Notes: generated by a model not told the origin, from the sequence alone. Counted from the first letter of the stretch, positions 44,015 to 56,616 are shown. The stretch is DNA of 64,000 nt from Macrolepiota albuminosa (GCA_027475525.1 JAMWFC010000087.1:496001-560000), one strand, 5' to 3'. A program made the numbers and translations.

Positions 44015-47000
44015 CTATTCCTCTTTGTCATCAGGAGTGATCTTGTCATCGTCCACCAACTCGGTCTCTTCAAGCTCTTGCAGTTTGGCCATGTCAATGT
44101 CTAGCGCCGGCAAAGGTAGTGGAATGTGTTCACGCGCTAAGTAGGGAATGAGTCGAAACGCCGCTACCGGTCGATGCAAAACCGAGCCGTCCAACTCGCA
44201 GAGTACGTAGGCTCCTCCCCTATTGCGGGAAACTACTATGAGGGGCCCTAGGTATCGAGGTTGCATCTTTTTGTTATGGGTAACTTTGATTTTTGAGTTG
44301 CGCATTAGCACTAAGGCGCCAGCGGTAAAGTTGTAGTCTCGGATAGTAGCGCTATGCTTGCTTTCAAATCGTAATGCGGCCTGTTGTCTAGCTTGAAATA
44401 CCACCTCGTGTAGGCACTCTAGATCCTCCATGCGTCGTTGTAAGTCAATGGCGTGCCTAGCAATCAGATCGGTAGAGGACAGGATTGAGTTAGGTGGGGG
44501 TTGTAAGTATGTTGCCTCCACAACGTCCGCTGGGAGCAGGGGATGGGTGCCAGTTGCTGCGTAGTAAGGAGAACAGCCCATCCTCTTCCATATGGTAACT
44601 CGTTCAGACCAAAAGACCGAATAAGTCGCTTCACTCCAGCGACTTTTGTCACCATCTACCGCCTTAAATAGTGCCTGTTGTACGTCAAAATGTGGCCTTT
44701 CCACTATACCATTAGCGCGTTTATTATATCCTGAGACTCGAATATGCTGTATGTTGTACTTCTTAGTGAGGTAGGTAAGCGCCTTAACTATTGGCGCTCC
44801 ATTGTCTGTAACAATCTCGTGAAGGGCTCCCCATCTGCAAATAACATCTTCAAAGAGCCACTTAGCTATAGCGTCGGTATTTTCCCGCTGGAGCATACGA
44901 AACTCCGGCCAATGTACCAAAGAACACCTTTCCTGGATAATGTACTTGTAGCGCCCCGACTTGGGCATGTGCATAGTGTCAATATATATCTTTCCAAACA
45001 AGGGTGCTGGAGTCGCTACAGTTGGGGAAATAAGCACCTGGCATGTCTGCTGGATTTGGCAGAGATGACAAGTGTGAATATACCATGCGATATTGGTGCT
45101 AACTTGAGGCCACCAAAAACGTTCCAATAAATTTGCCTGCATTGTGTAGAGTCCTCTATGTCCCAAGTTGTCATGCATAGCGCTGTAAGGGCGACCTCTA
45201 GAGGCTGTGGCTCAGTCACACAGCTGGCAGAGGGAGATCCAAAGTGTATTAGAATATATACTGACAATATCAAGGTAGCTACTCACCTGGCAGAGGGAGA
45301 TCCAAAGAGAACAAGTCTGGGGATTCCCTATGCCAGGTTGGACGCTTCTGGGGCCTCTGAAGCGTGGGAAACAACTGTACAGTACAACAAAACCTTAAAA
45401 ACTCGAAAATTGACTAACCAAACAAGTGTGCAAACAAGGGAGGAAAACTCCGGACTTTAGAAGTCAGAAAGGCAAACTCCGGCTTATCTAAGCAGCCTGG
45501 AGCGGTGCTGAAGGGCCCACACTTGTCTGAGTGATAGCTAAAGAACCAGAGCACCTCAAAGGTTGAGAATAGTACTAACAGATAGTGTTGAAAAAGTAGT
45601 AACAGCAAAATGAGAGAATGATAGAAGAAATAAGGAAGTGAATGAAAGGAGAGTGAAGAAATAAAGAGTGAAAAAAGAAAGGAATGAGGAGTCCCCTGAC
45701 AAGCACGCAAAATCCTAATGTGGCCCTCTGGTTTGATTACTAATTTGTGAGCGCCAGCCCTATTTTGTCACCAAAGCCGGTTCTCAACCATAAAGAAAGT
45801 CGTTGCGTATCGAATGAAGGTGGCGTATTCCGTATCCGTAAGGTCTGATGGTTGGCACAAATCCTGTAACCATTTCCTAACCTGATCAACTCGTTGGTCT
45901 TCTGACTTAGCCTTGGCGCTATGAGGTACCGCCGAATACGGGAGGTTGTGACTATCTTCCTGTAAGGGTCTGGGTTCCTCGACTATCTTTAGATCATTAG
46001 ATGGCTTAGCAACGTTATAGATACTGGCCGTGTAAAAAGTTGATGGAGCCTGATACGGTTTAGCTTGATATGGGATGATAGGGTGTAGCCATGTCGAGAC
46101 AGGTTGGTCTTTGCGAAGGGCCGAAATAGGCAATTGAATAATATGTATGAAACCTTGCAACCGGTCAATCCAGTCGTCAAATACATCGTTATCGCTTTCG
46201 TCTAGCGCTTTGTCCTCTGGCTGCCTAGGTCATCTAGATAGTCCATCAGGTCCATGAAACGCACTCTTGACGTGCACAAGCTCGAAGTGGAACATTAGTA
46301 TCGCTACTACCCAGCGGTTCATGCTAGCCGAAGGTTGAATGTTGGGATTCTGGAGCATCCCTTTGATATAGCGTGTGTTGACTTTGACAATCAAGTTTCG
46401 AACCCCAATAAGATACATGCGTAGCGCCTGAAACGCTCAAAACAAGCCATATAACTCCAGTTTGGGCTGACTATAGCGCGACTCTCTGTTGTTAAGGGTA
46501 ATTGATCCGAAGCAATTGTAGCGTCTGATTTTTCGATTCGCGCTATCACATTGACATAAAAAGAAGCCGACCGCAATATAAGAGGTGTCAACGGCGAGTA
46601 TAACGGGATTGGACATAGTATAGTCAATGGGTACCAATGGCTTCACTTCCTGCAGCACCTTCACTAAATCCTTTTGGGCGTTAATTTGGTCAGGTCCGAA
46701 TTCGAAGGGGACCCCTGAACGAGTTAAGCAATTTAGCGCGTGCACTTGATGTGAAAAATGGTGTATGAACATGCACAGCACACCTACCATGCCTAGAAAT
46801 GCGCAAACTTCTGAGAGATTATGGCAGACTCCCCACTTTTCCAGAAGCGCTAATTGGCTCTCCTCAGGGATCCTGCCCTCTGGCGTGCAAACGTGCCCTA
46901 AAATTTTAAATTGTGGTGCACAAAGAACCAGCTTGTGTCCTGAGAATGTTCCACCACAATACTTCATGCGCTGGAGCACCTGGTTAACCAATTGGAAGAA

Positions 47001-48245
47001 GTCCCATAGCGCCATGTGGATATTGGGATTTTCTGGGTGCACTTCAGGCTTGCCATTTGCCAGGCACCAATCTTTTGGGCCCTTAATGCCTACGTTGTCG
47101 ATAAAACTAAGCACATGGTGGGATATCTCGGGTTGTAGAATAAACGTAATGTTGTCATGGAATATGGGTACCAAATTCGTCCATCCCATAGGAAGTGTAA
47201 CCAGTCATAGCGCTCCGAAGGGCGTTTGGAATGTCGTCAAGTCGCGAGAGGAAGGGTGAATTAAATGCTCGTCATAGCCAACGTACAGATCCAGGGTAGC
47301 ACCACATATTCTTCCCACAAACAATTCAGCGACATGATCGGGGAAGGGCGGTACTCCTGAATGACGAATCGTGACTTTGTTTAGCGGTTCCAAACTGTGA
47401 ACTATATGTAGCTTCCCATTTTTCTTCAGTACACAAAACCATCATGATCGGTAGGCCAAATTGGAAGGCTCATAAACTCCTGCCGCTATTTTGGAACGAA
47501 TAATTTGGCAAACTTCGGCTTCAATACCCAGTGGTATAGGTCGATTATGCTCGGTCCAAGGTACGTGAGGTATTGTTGGTATAACCACTGGTGGAAAGAA
47601 GTCAGTTCTAAGTTTACCGTGTTCTGAATCCTCCCAAGCAAATGCTTTGTTTTGCTTTTGCATAATGTCGGTCAATACATCTAGTTCTGCCATTGATAGA
47701 AAGCCTGTATCGTGGGCACTAAGGAATAGCGCCCATCGTTCTTCCATAAATCGTCTGGTAGGCTTGAAGGGTGACGGGTTCGGATTAAGCTTGGGAAGGG
47801 TCGCTAACGGGTCGCCAATCATTTTTCTCTCGATGTGAAATTCTTCGGGTACGCTGCTCGCTACTGGTTTTGTTTTAAGTGCTACTGGCTTGTATTTTTT
47901 CTTAACCTGAACCCCTTTGCGCTTAGGGGTACTGTTGTTAGCAAACGTATTATAAATGGAACTCTGGTTTCTAGCAAAACCGGATATCAAAGGTTCTTTA
48001 GAATCAGGAGTAGAAACAAAATAAGTGTCTGTCGAAAGATTTTCAGTAATATCAGATGCAGTGAGGTATAAGTAGGATAAAGCTTCGCTAGTAAGCGATG
48101 TAGAAGTGTTCAAGATCTCAGGGGCTAAAGGGGTATGTGATATAAAGGTTACTTGCCCAGTCCAATGATTATAGTCCAAGATAAGCGCTTCATCTCCATG
48201 ATCCTCATCACTCATCTCCTCGATGGCGCCGGAAAACACTCGCAA
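44015..48245 (-). pseudogene. Gypsy-1 pol: reverse transcriptase, RNase H, integrase
   Basis: Reverse transcriptase begins near 48245. A conserved SYRS(R)WF segment is broken by TGA at 47442, then FVGYDEHLIH, TTFQTPFGAL (TGA) and LPMGWTNLVPIFHDN follow. The active site reads FIDN (about 47107) where FxDD is required. RNase H/tether: VILAVDTSYIAVGFFL (46600). Solo LTR D3 splits the frame at 45184-45701. Integrase, 45178-44015, is one 387-codon frame: H..LGHRG, CHLCQ zinc site, D (YIDTMHM), D (VTDNGAP), E (GIVERPHFDV), then ALVLMRNSKI and YLGPLIVV. There is no chromodomain. Several TGA codons are CGA in Gypsy-2 (for example in LSR-RPRQP). Confidence 0.9.
45184..45701 (+). repeat. Solo LTR D3 (518 bp)
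   Basis: TGTAAGGGCGACC to CCCCTGACA, flanked by AGCGC (45179-45183) and AGCAC (45702-45706). It separates HIRILR from AMHDNLGHRG in the integrase reading frame. Confidence 0.92.
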
Positions 48246-50045
48246 GGTTTGTTGCTAACGTAAGGTCGCTTTCTCGGTCCAGGCTTCTGGAACCTTCCTC
48301 GAGGAAATGTCAGTACCGTTCTCCTGACTCCAGAATTGAGGTCGCTAATAGTTAGCGTCGTTTTCTCCTCAGACGTTGTTTTGACTACTGATCACGCTAG
48401 CACATCAAAGGGCCTCCCCAATAATAAATCATAGGCTGGCAATCTAAGTATGTGAATTTGCAGATAGAACGTAAGATCGCCTATAGCACATGGCACGTTC
48501 CGAGTCATCCCCAAGAATCGATCAACCATGCCATTAGCACTCTGCATGTTAAGAATGATCATTGGATCGTAAATGATGCCTAGCTTGTTAGCAACGTCGG
48601 CAGCCATTGAAATAATCTGTGATCCGCTGTCCACAATAGACTTTATTTCGCTTTTCCCATCAACTGTCAGCATAATTGAGCGAATCGCATGAGAGTCTTG
48701 GGCTACAGTTAAGATGGCAGGATCGTCGCTAGATCTTAGCGATTTGAGGTAGGTTTTGACCGGGTCAACGGATGTGGCTTCTTTAGGTGGTGCAACCTCT
48801 TCCTTGGTTTCCAGGGCTGCCGTCTCAGTTATATATGCGAAACCAGGCAGCGCGTCGTCGCATTCATCCACCGTCATTACATTGTTAGCTACATTTTGTT
48901 GAGGGATAACCGCGGTATGCATCTGGTTCCTGATGTCTGGCGCCATGCTGCATAACTCTCCTACCGATAGCGTAACCTGACTTTGCATGATGCGATCAAA
49001 AACTACCTTAGACTTTTCCAGATCGTATATAGGTGCTGTGGGTTGATATCCCCCTGTAGGTTTGTCTGGCGCTCCGAAGTTGCGGTTAAGAGGCGGGGCG
49101 TAGTTGCCCCCGAGGCCAGCGTAAGGATGTAGCAGTGGCTCCAGAATGGCCGGCGCCTTGGTTGCTTTGGGTACTTCGTTGTTAGTGCTAGAGGTTGAGG
49201 CTGGTGCTGGGGCAGGGCCTGTTGTCGTGCCTGATGGTCTATAATCCTTTAAAGGCTGCTTGCCCTTTTTGATCTCCACCCCATCAAAGACCTGATTCTT
49301 TAGCGACTTCAGTTCCTTCTCTAGCGTCTCAATTCTCTCTTTGCGGGACAGTGTAGGTCGGTTACTGATAGCATTTAGCTGGAGTACTTCGTGAATTAGT
49401 GCTTGTTGAGGAGTCGCCTCGGCTTCTGTTGTTGCCGTGCTATTCAGGTTGCCTGTCGCTAAGTTCCCGGGGTTCTGACGGTGCCATTCATCAATGCGTC
49501 CCTGGAACGTCTTATGCTTAGGATAAAGGGGAATGCTAGCGTCTGAAGGTAAGACTAGTTTCCCATCCATTCCTCGGTGCGCCTTCCCTTGTCGCAGATA
49601 CTGTTCAAGGATAGCGCACCTACCCCTGGTCATGGTATGCCCTGCCTCACCACAAAAATGGCAAAGTTCCGGCTGTACGTTGTTTCTAGGCGCCGAAAGA
49701 CTAGTCGAGATTAAGGTTTCCAGTTTATTCATGACATTAGCGACTGCATTGTTGACGGCATTTTCCAAATCCTCCTTCTTGACGTACCCGTTATGGTCAT
49801 TGGCGGCACTAGGCACTGGCGACTCTAGCTTGGGTGCCATTCCTCCATGGTCCGTGCCAGGTCGCTGTAATGGTATACCCGTATCTGTGCCCTTTAATAC
49901 CCACTTTCCTGCCTCAAAGACCTTTTCTATGTCGTAGGATTCCTCGGGGTGATGGTCGTGCATAATGATTTCCAGGCGCCGCACGATCTTAGTCCATAAC
50001 GAGGTCGGGAATCCTTGTTGAAACAAACGGCGCTCCTTATTCCCG

Positions 50046-50199
50046 TATAACTTCCCATTTTGGACCAGCCATCTTGCTATCTGCTGGAAATCACGATAAT
50101 AAGTTGATAACGCTCCTAGAGTTATAACTTCCCATTTTGGACCAGCCATCTTGCTATCTGCTGGAAATCACGATAATAAGTTGATAACGCTCCTAGAGT
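50046..50199. repeat. Exact 77-bp tandem duplication (likely assembly artefact)
   Basis: 'tataacttcccattttggac' starts at 50046 and again at 50123. It duplicates a gag segment (LSTYYRDFQQIARWLVQNG) out of frame. Confidence 0.88.
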
Positions 50200-50939
50200 A
50201 TATATCCCTGCTGCAAAGGTGTCCTGTACTAGCTTCTGGATTTCCATTACCGTATAACGTGTAGCTTCTTCAGCGCCAGGATATAAATGAATGATAGCCT
50301 TTTTCCATTCATCATAGGTAAAAGGCCTGGGTGCTGCTTCACTAGTAAGTCCTTGGAACTCCTTTAACCCTGTCCATGATTTGGCTGTATCATATGAGAT
50401 GTATCTGGCAGCGTATTCCTTCATCTGTGTATCATCAGTCACCCGGCAATCGCGTAGCAGATACTCCTACTCTTTGAAATACTGCGTTAGTTCACGAGGC
50501 TTCATTTTGTCCCATTTTGGCGACGAGAAGTGGTTCCTGGGTGGCATCCGCTGATTGTTCGGCTGATCCATACCCATAGGTGTGTTTGTCAAAGTAGGAA
50601 GGGTGGTGGTGCTCGTGTTACTTAGCATCGATGTCGTAGGTACCGGCTCAGTTGGCTCTGAGTCGCTAGGTTCTGGCGATAATAACCTAGATAACTCTTC
50701 TAGAGGAGTAAGCAGCGTATGGCTTTTGCCTGCTAAGTACTCAAATGGTCGGGAAAAAGGGAAAAAGCTTTTGGCTAGGCTGTCTGGGGCGGCTTCAAGC
50801 TCCTGATCCAAAGTCTGTCTCGGTAGCGCGCCTGGTAAGTGTGGTGAGTTGGTGGTACTTGGTTCAAACGCTCTCTCCAACAGGAGGCGGCGCTGTTGCT
50901 GGGCTTGAGTTTCTGGCAGAATTCTGTCTCGGAAGAACG

Positions 50940-50959
50940 CCTCGCGGTGGGCTCCAAAA
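50940..50959 (-). other. Gypsy-1 primer-binding site
   Basis: On the minus strand 'ttttggagcccaccgcgagg' follows the LTR end GTCATCA. TGG plus a following GC-rich stretch suits pairing with a tRNA 3' end. I cannot name the tRNA. Confidence 0.6.
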
Positions 50960-52109
50960 TGATGACACCAACTGTGGTTGGGTGCGCTGGACGTATACAC
51001 AGTACAACGCCGTCTCCAGTGCTTGGCGTGCATAGTTGTGAGGAGTCCTGACAGGGTCCTGGTGTGCTCAAGTGGAGGTGGTAAAACGATGCGCTAGATT
51101 ATAGCGCTTTGGGGGCTACCTGGCAGACAGTAAGCGTCGTAGTTTAGACAGAGATATTGAAGAAAAGATGAGTAGCGCAGCGTATTGTGCCCATAGGTGG
51201 CACCGTAAACGATGAAGACGAGATAGATGAGGCTAGCGCCCAACTTAGTGACGAAGTCAAAGGAAGCTAGTGCAATTGGAATGCTAAATGTAACTGTCCT
51301 TGTGCAAGGAGTTACAATTCGTTTTTATATACATGTAAAGTAGCTATTTTATATACTATGCGCTACCGTGTTTGCCAAGATACAAGTCCATCTGCAGCGC
51401 TTTATATACATGTAAAGTAGCTATTTTATATACTATGCGCTACCGTGTTTGCCAAGATACAAGTCCATCTGCAGCGCTACCTCCTAGCACCTCTCCTCGT
51501 GGTTTCCTCTAACGGCGACCTGTCAACGGTGACCTTTTGCACATGGCTGACAGCGACCAATGGCATTATGACCCACGGCGACCAGCGGCGACTCTATATT
51601 GACTTAGAATTGTACGAGTCTGCTCACTTTTACTATAACTCTGATTGGCCAGGCTGTTCCGGGGTATGGTCGGAAAATCCTCAACAGACGCTGTGAGTGC
51701 TAATGTCAGCGCTACACATTGTATCAGTTCCTGACAGGTCCAGATGTCGGATTTAAGTATATCTAGTGCCGCCGTCATTGATCCTTTTAGACTTCTGATT
51801 GAAGTGCCTCGTCAAATGGCAGCGCCTGCTGCTGGCTCCTTCTGGCAGTGATTGGGGTTTAGTTAGAGTCCTCTCCCGCCATCATGTTAGCGCTATATGT
51901 TATGAGCCTCCTTCATTCTTGGGCTAGGTGAATGGAGTGCGCTGAAGGCTTGGTAGCTAGGGGTTAGGATAAATGTCTAAATCCTGTAGTAGTTTGCCAG
52001 AGCTAGAGCTGCTCTATATTTCCAACTGGTCGCTAGAGTCCTAAGTACGTCAAGTGTTGGTTGGCCTATAATGTCCCTTGATGTGCTCAGTCCGAGTAGA
52101 AGCCTATCA
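50960..52109 (-). repeat. Gypsy-1 5' LTR
   Basis: 1150 bp, TGATAGGCTTC...GTGTCATCA in element orientation. The 77-bp excess over the 3' LTR is the duplication at 51324-51477. Confidence 0.93.
51324..51477. repeat. Exact 77-bp tandem duplication (likely assembly artefact)
   Basis: 'tttatatacatgtaaagtag' starts at 51324 and again at 51401. The partner LTR has it once. Confidence 0.88.
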
Positions 52110-52121
52110 CCGTCTGTCTAG

Positions 52122-54095
52122 GGAGCTGCTTGTGAAAATACATTCAAAGCTATTGAAAAGGCCCTGATGATGAACAAGTCATGTGACATTACTGGTATTG
52201 TTGCAACGGCATGTATATGGCACGGCTGCTTTGCTCCTAATAGTGTAACAAACTTGACCCGTGGTGAAGGCCAGGTTTACACAGACTTTTCCATCACATG
52301 GGCAGTTAAGACAACCAACATGGATGGGATTCAGCGTCTCCTACTGGTATATGACATAGCATGCCAGTGGTGTGTCAAATTTTCTGAACGGCTTGCTGAG
52401 GCCGGAGAAGTCCTGCCAGATAATCTACTCGTGGACTTTGCAATAGGACTTCTTCATGTCCATGGGCATAAGGAGGATTGTTTTTTCTGCTTTGCCCCAT
52501 CCTTCATTCCCGGGGCCGGTCATTTGGCTGGGGAGATAATTGAAAGTCTCTGGTCTACACTAAATGAAGTCTTACAGATGGCCCGTACGGCTACCTTGGC
52601 ACATTGGGCAGAAATCCTTGATGATCACATGTGTGACTCAAACTGGAAGAAGCTGCTTGACATGGTTCCATTCCTATGTCAAAAGTACAGGACTGCTGTT
52701 GAGATGAGAGATGCAGCCGTTCAATATTTCACCGAGCAATCCGTCGGAATATCAACGGATTTACTAACAAGCTGGGAAGCCGGAATAGCTAAGGCAGAAA
52801 GGCTCAGAGAGGAGGGAAACCGTAAAGCAATGGATATTCTGAAAGCTTGTACAATGACCTTCAATAGTGCAAGTGAAGACCGAATGGCAGCAGACAGTGG
52901 AAACCACTCAACGGATGTTGCAGCGATGGATATTCATTCCTTCTGGATTCAACTTGCCCTTGACATTGAGGAGCAGCAGTAAGGTGTATTGCTGATGGCC
53001 CAACCTATTTCACTAATTGGAAGCTCAGAATTGCAATTCAGGACCAGGTTTGCTGTTTGAATTGGCATGCAAGCAATGATGATCGGCAAAAGGTCGAGGC
53101 AGAAAGAGAACTATTCAGGGTTCAACTCAATGTCCTTGCTGCTTCTCAGGACAGGAGCGGGTTTATTGCTGGTGGAAGGCGGACTGCCCCCCTAGAACCG
53201 GATAAAGTTCCCAGAGCCTTTGATGACAATGAAATGGTGGAAAATGGACAACCAGTGGATCTGCTGGTACCGCCGGTGGATAACCTTGAACCAACGGATG
53301 TAGTTGTTCCAGAAGATTTTGAAATCTCCTTCCCATCTATGATCATGGGTAATGTCTCACCATTAACAATGATAGAGCGCAATCTGCGCTTGATTCAAAT
53401 TGAAAGGCTCCTGCAAGCCCTTCAGGAATTCATTGCAGAGAAATCATTCCTATATTCTTATGTCGTCTGGGTCGCCCCAAGCAAAAATGTGAAAACTCGA
53501 GCTCGCACATTTCTTCAAAGAATCCAGGCCTCAATCCTGGTGAAGACTCATGTCTATGCACGATGCCACAGTGCTCTGCTGCGACTGGGATTGGACCCCA
53601 GCATTCAGAGAAAGTATCCAGTTTTACAGAAAGCGGATTTGAATGCAAGCACAGCTATATGAGATCCCAACATTCCTGGTTCATCAAGGATCAAGGTATC
53701 TTGGATATGGCACTCTAATTCTGATGCAGAAAATGAATCTGCAACTATTTCTGAATGTGAGTCCTCTTGTTAACATTTCCGTTATCATTACATCTGTTCG
53801 TGAACATATCTCTTCAGTTAATCGTGTTCATTATCTACGTGCTAGAGCACAACGCAACAAATGGACAGAGGAATGTCAGCTTGTCATGAGTGAAATGGAG
53901 TGGACAGTTCAGTATTTCTTCAACCAGGCAGATATTTGGTCGAAGCGTGGTATGTCAGTGAAGAAAAGAGGTCTCCAGTCATATGCCCACAAAAAGGTGG
54001 CCATGTGGCAAGAATTGGCCTTGATGGCAATTGATAAATTTAGGTGGGTGCTTCCTGATTTTATTCCCCCCCAAACTGCAAGAGATCCGCTGTGA
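52122..54095 (+). pseudogene. KDZ transposase copy A, exons 3-5 (catalytic core and C-terminus)
   Basis: The intron that opened at 37118 closes at AG 52120-52121. Exon 3 is 52122-52978 (GAACENTFKAIEKALMMNKS; LLVYDIACQWC, second catalytic Asp; GAGHLAGEIIESLWSTLNEV, the acidic third residue). Exon 4 is 53029-53756 and exon 5 is 53818-54095, ending DFIPPQTARDPL then TGA. Intron phases agree with the 3318-bp total. The only coding lesion is TGA at 53660-53662 (TAI-stop-DPNIPG). Copy B has CAA at this codon, so the ancestral codon was probably CGA. Apart from that stop, splicing out a 15-kb intron carrying Gypsy-1 would be needed for expression. Confidence 0.9.
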
Positions 54096-54240
54096 AAATG
54101 GTGGATGCAGAGACGGATTGATATGACGGATGCAGAGATAGATTGATGTGATGGATGATGCAGAGACCAATTGATGTGACAGATGCAGAGATGGATTGAT
54201 GTGACAGATTCAGAGACGGATTGAACTGATGAATGCAGCT
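54096..54240 (+). repeat. Short tandem array after the KDZ stop codon
   Basis: About five units of 22-31 bp built on 'gatgcagagacggattgatgtgac'. Copy B has a shorter version of the same array at the same place (27596-27655), so the unit number varies between copies. Confidence 0.75.
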
Positions 54241-55560
54241 TGCTGCCATCAGCAGATGATCAGAACAGATTTGTGACAGTCACATGCAATGGAATTGTTG
54301 AAAATCACTTTTGTTTACAAGGCACAAAAATCTGATACATAGCAGTATCCGCTTCTACAAGCAAGAGTGCAATGGTGTCTACCTCTGTACCACACAATGT
54401 CATGTCCCAAGCTACTGTACTAGAAAATTTGCAAGAGGTTGTTGACTACATCGAGTCACGCCTCATTGCAGCACTTTCCATATTTGGCAATCTTGCACCA
54501 AGTCTTGAAGCAGAAGAGGCATGGATTATCCAGCATCTAGACAAGGAGTTGGTAAGATAACTTCAAAATGTATAAATATATTAGGATTTGACTGTGTGCC
54601 ATAAAACTTTGTATTGTCATATCTGGGGGCTGCATCACTGAATAATGTGGTCTGCAATGTCCCAGACATTATCAAAAGCATGAGCCGATTTTTCCCTCTC
54701 CAAAATCAGCAAACTTTGCCCACAGAGATCCTGGAGTTTGTTGATGGCTGTCAAGGTCTTATCAGGAATCTGTATGGCTGTGATTGGTGGAACCACATTG
54801 GCTGAGAGGATGTTCAGGTCTTAAGCAATGAAACGCTGGAGCATTGCCTTCTCGTACATCAGCAAGGCTTCCACTCTCTTGAAAGCTTCTTGGCATGCAA
54901 CTGCCGGCCACCCATGACATTGCCATTCGATGGATTGGTGTCCGTCCTAGCACCAGACAATTTGCTCTGTGTGTTTGCAGGTAGTGGATCCACCAGGGGC
55001 CACCAGCGGACGCTTCTAGCCCTAGACAAGTGGCGGTCGCTGGATAAGATGAAACATATGCCAACGGCCAACAATATGATCCGCCTGTTTGCTAGCAGCA
55101 AGTCCATTGCTGCTTCCGTTGTCAGTTCCATTGCCAGGTCTATGGATCCTGCTTGGACGGGCCAATTGATAGGCATTGAGTCCCATACCAACAGTATTGA
55201 TGGTAAGCAGCCTGATCCTCAAGACTGCCTCTCCATGGCCCATCTTACCACTCTCCCTGATGTCGACTCTCCCCAATGGCCATCCTTGACACATATCAAA
55301 CCCTCAAACGCACAACATCCATTCCACCACCTCTACAGTCAGAGTAAACCTGGACTGGTGTATGGCCCTACAATGGAAAACTCTTGCGTTGTGGTTCAAC
55401 CGGCATCCCAACTTCCTTCCACCCCAGCAGCTCATGTCCGTGGGACATTCAGGGAGCTGGGGGAAACTGACAATGACCAGGTGGATATCCCTAATCCATC
55501 CATTAGTGACCCTGACTTAGAGGGTATCCCTCCTTTGTTCATTCCTGCAGAAGAGGAGAC

Positions 55561-55714
55561 GGAAGACGAATCTTTGCCGCCTTTGTTCATTCCTGCAGAA
55601 GAGGAGATGGAAGACAAATCTTTGCCACCTTTGTTCAGGAAGACGAATCTTTGCCGCCTTTGTTCATTCCTGCAGAAGAGGAGATGGAAGACAAATCTTT
55701 GCCACCTTTGTTCA
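55561..55714. repeat. Exact 77-bp tandem duplication (likely assembly artefact)
   Basis: 'ggaagacgaatctttgccgc' starts at 55561 and again at 55638. 77 is not a multiple of the 48-bp repeat around it and it breaks the reading frame. Confidence 0.8.
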
Positions 55715-56462
55715 TTCCTGTGGAAGAGGAGACGGAAGACGAATCTTTGCCACCTTTGTTCATTCCTGCGGAAGAGGAGATGGAAGAGAATTCTTTGCCT
55801 CCTTTGTTCATTCCTGCAGAAGAAGAGATGGACAACAATTCTTTGCCACCTCTATTCATTGTTGGTGAAGGAGCAGAAGGACTAACAGCGATGGAGACCG
55901 TGGTGGCCAGTGACGGCGGACAAACGGAAGTCCAGAGCGGTAGACGTATGGTGACCAAGGACGAAGAAAACCTTCCACCGCTATTTCTTGTGATGGCAGA
56001 AGAGATGGATGGAGGCATGGCAGCCGATGATGAAGAAAGTCTTCCACCACTTTTTGATGTAACGGCTCTTCAAATCCCGTCTTCCCCCTTCCAACAATCT
56101 CCTTCTCCAACCCTACCTACTGGTAACAATGTCCAGGAGTGGGAGGAATATGAGACATGTATGACTCGATGTGAGGATCAGAGAAGAATTAACGAATTGT
56201 ATCAACAACGTGAGTATAATTTGGCACTGGTAATCATAGTTAATTTATTTCAACAGAACAAGAATTTCGCGCTAGAGCAAAACATGGTCGATGTAGGCCC
56301 ATTGGCCCTTTCAATCAAGCTGGTTGTACTGATGATGTGTCTGTTGATATGTCAGAGTCACCCTCACCATCTTCATCGTCAGGCCTAATAGCGAACTATG
56401 AAGACATCACACTTCCCAGACCTCAGGGGCCATATACACTGGACGACTTTGCATTTTTGACA

Positions 56463-56616
56463 GCAGACTACCTGCTTGATGAGGATTGGTTCTATTCAGA
56501 TGCATTACATGAATCTAATGAAGAGGAGGAATACACATCGCAGACTACCTGCTTGATGAGGATTGGTTCTATTCAGATGCATTACATGAATCTAATGAAG
56601 AGGAGGAATACACATT
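56463..56616. repeat. Exact 77-bp tandem duplication (likely assembly artefact)
   Basis: 'gcagactacctgcttgatga' starts at 56463 and again at 56540, inside the end of the third KDZ-locus gene. Without it the frame closes as EEEEYTLDE-stop. Confidence 0.88.

Larger units (their letters stand above)
48392..50959 (-). pseudogene. Gypsy-1 gag and protease
   Basis: Gag begins in or just after the LTR (an ATG at 51033 is inside it) and runs with REAFFRDRILPETQAQQQRR. One TAG (50467-50469) follows LTQYFKE, and the frame continues EYLLRDCRVTDD. The exact 77-bp duplication at 50046-50199 then shifts the frame. From 50149 a 585-codon frame holds the rest: LYGNKERRLFQQGFP, a zinc-knuckle-like CHFCGEAGHTMTRGRC (C-x2-C-x4-H-x6-C), a coiled-coil-like LSRKERIETLEKELKSLKNQ, and an aspartic protease IVDSGSQIISM with ILRLPAYDLLLGRPF at the end. 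Leaving out the duplication and the single TAG, gag-pro would be one long frame. Confidence 0.85.
37201..52109 (-). mobile_element. Gypsy-1: full-length Ty3/gypsy element with an antisense accessory region
   Basis: LTRs at 37201-38273 and 50960-52109 with a perfect CCGT duplication. It has a primer-binding site, gag-pro, pol and integrase on the minus strand (50959-44015), and a ~5.5-kb region between integrase and the 3' LTR whose genes run on the plus strand (38420-43821). It has received a solo LTR F2 (42520-43462) and a solo LTR D3 (45184-45701). Without these it is about 13.4 kb, long for a fungal gypsy element. Stops in pol and an altered reverse transcriptase active site show it is dead. 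Confidence 0.92.
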
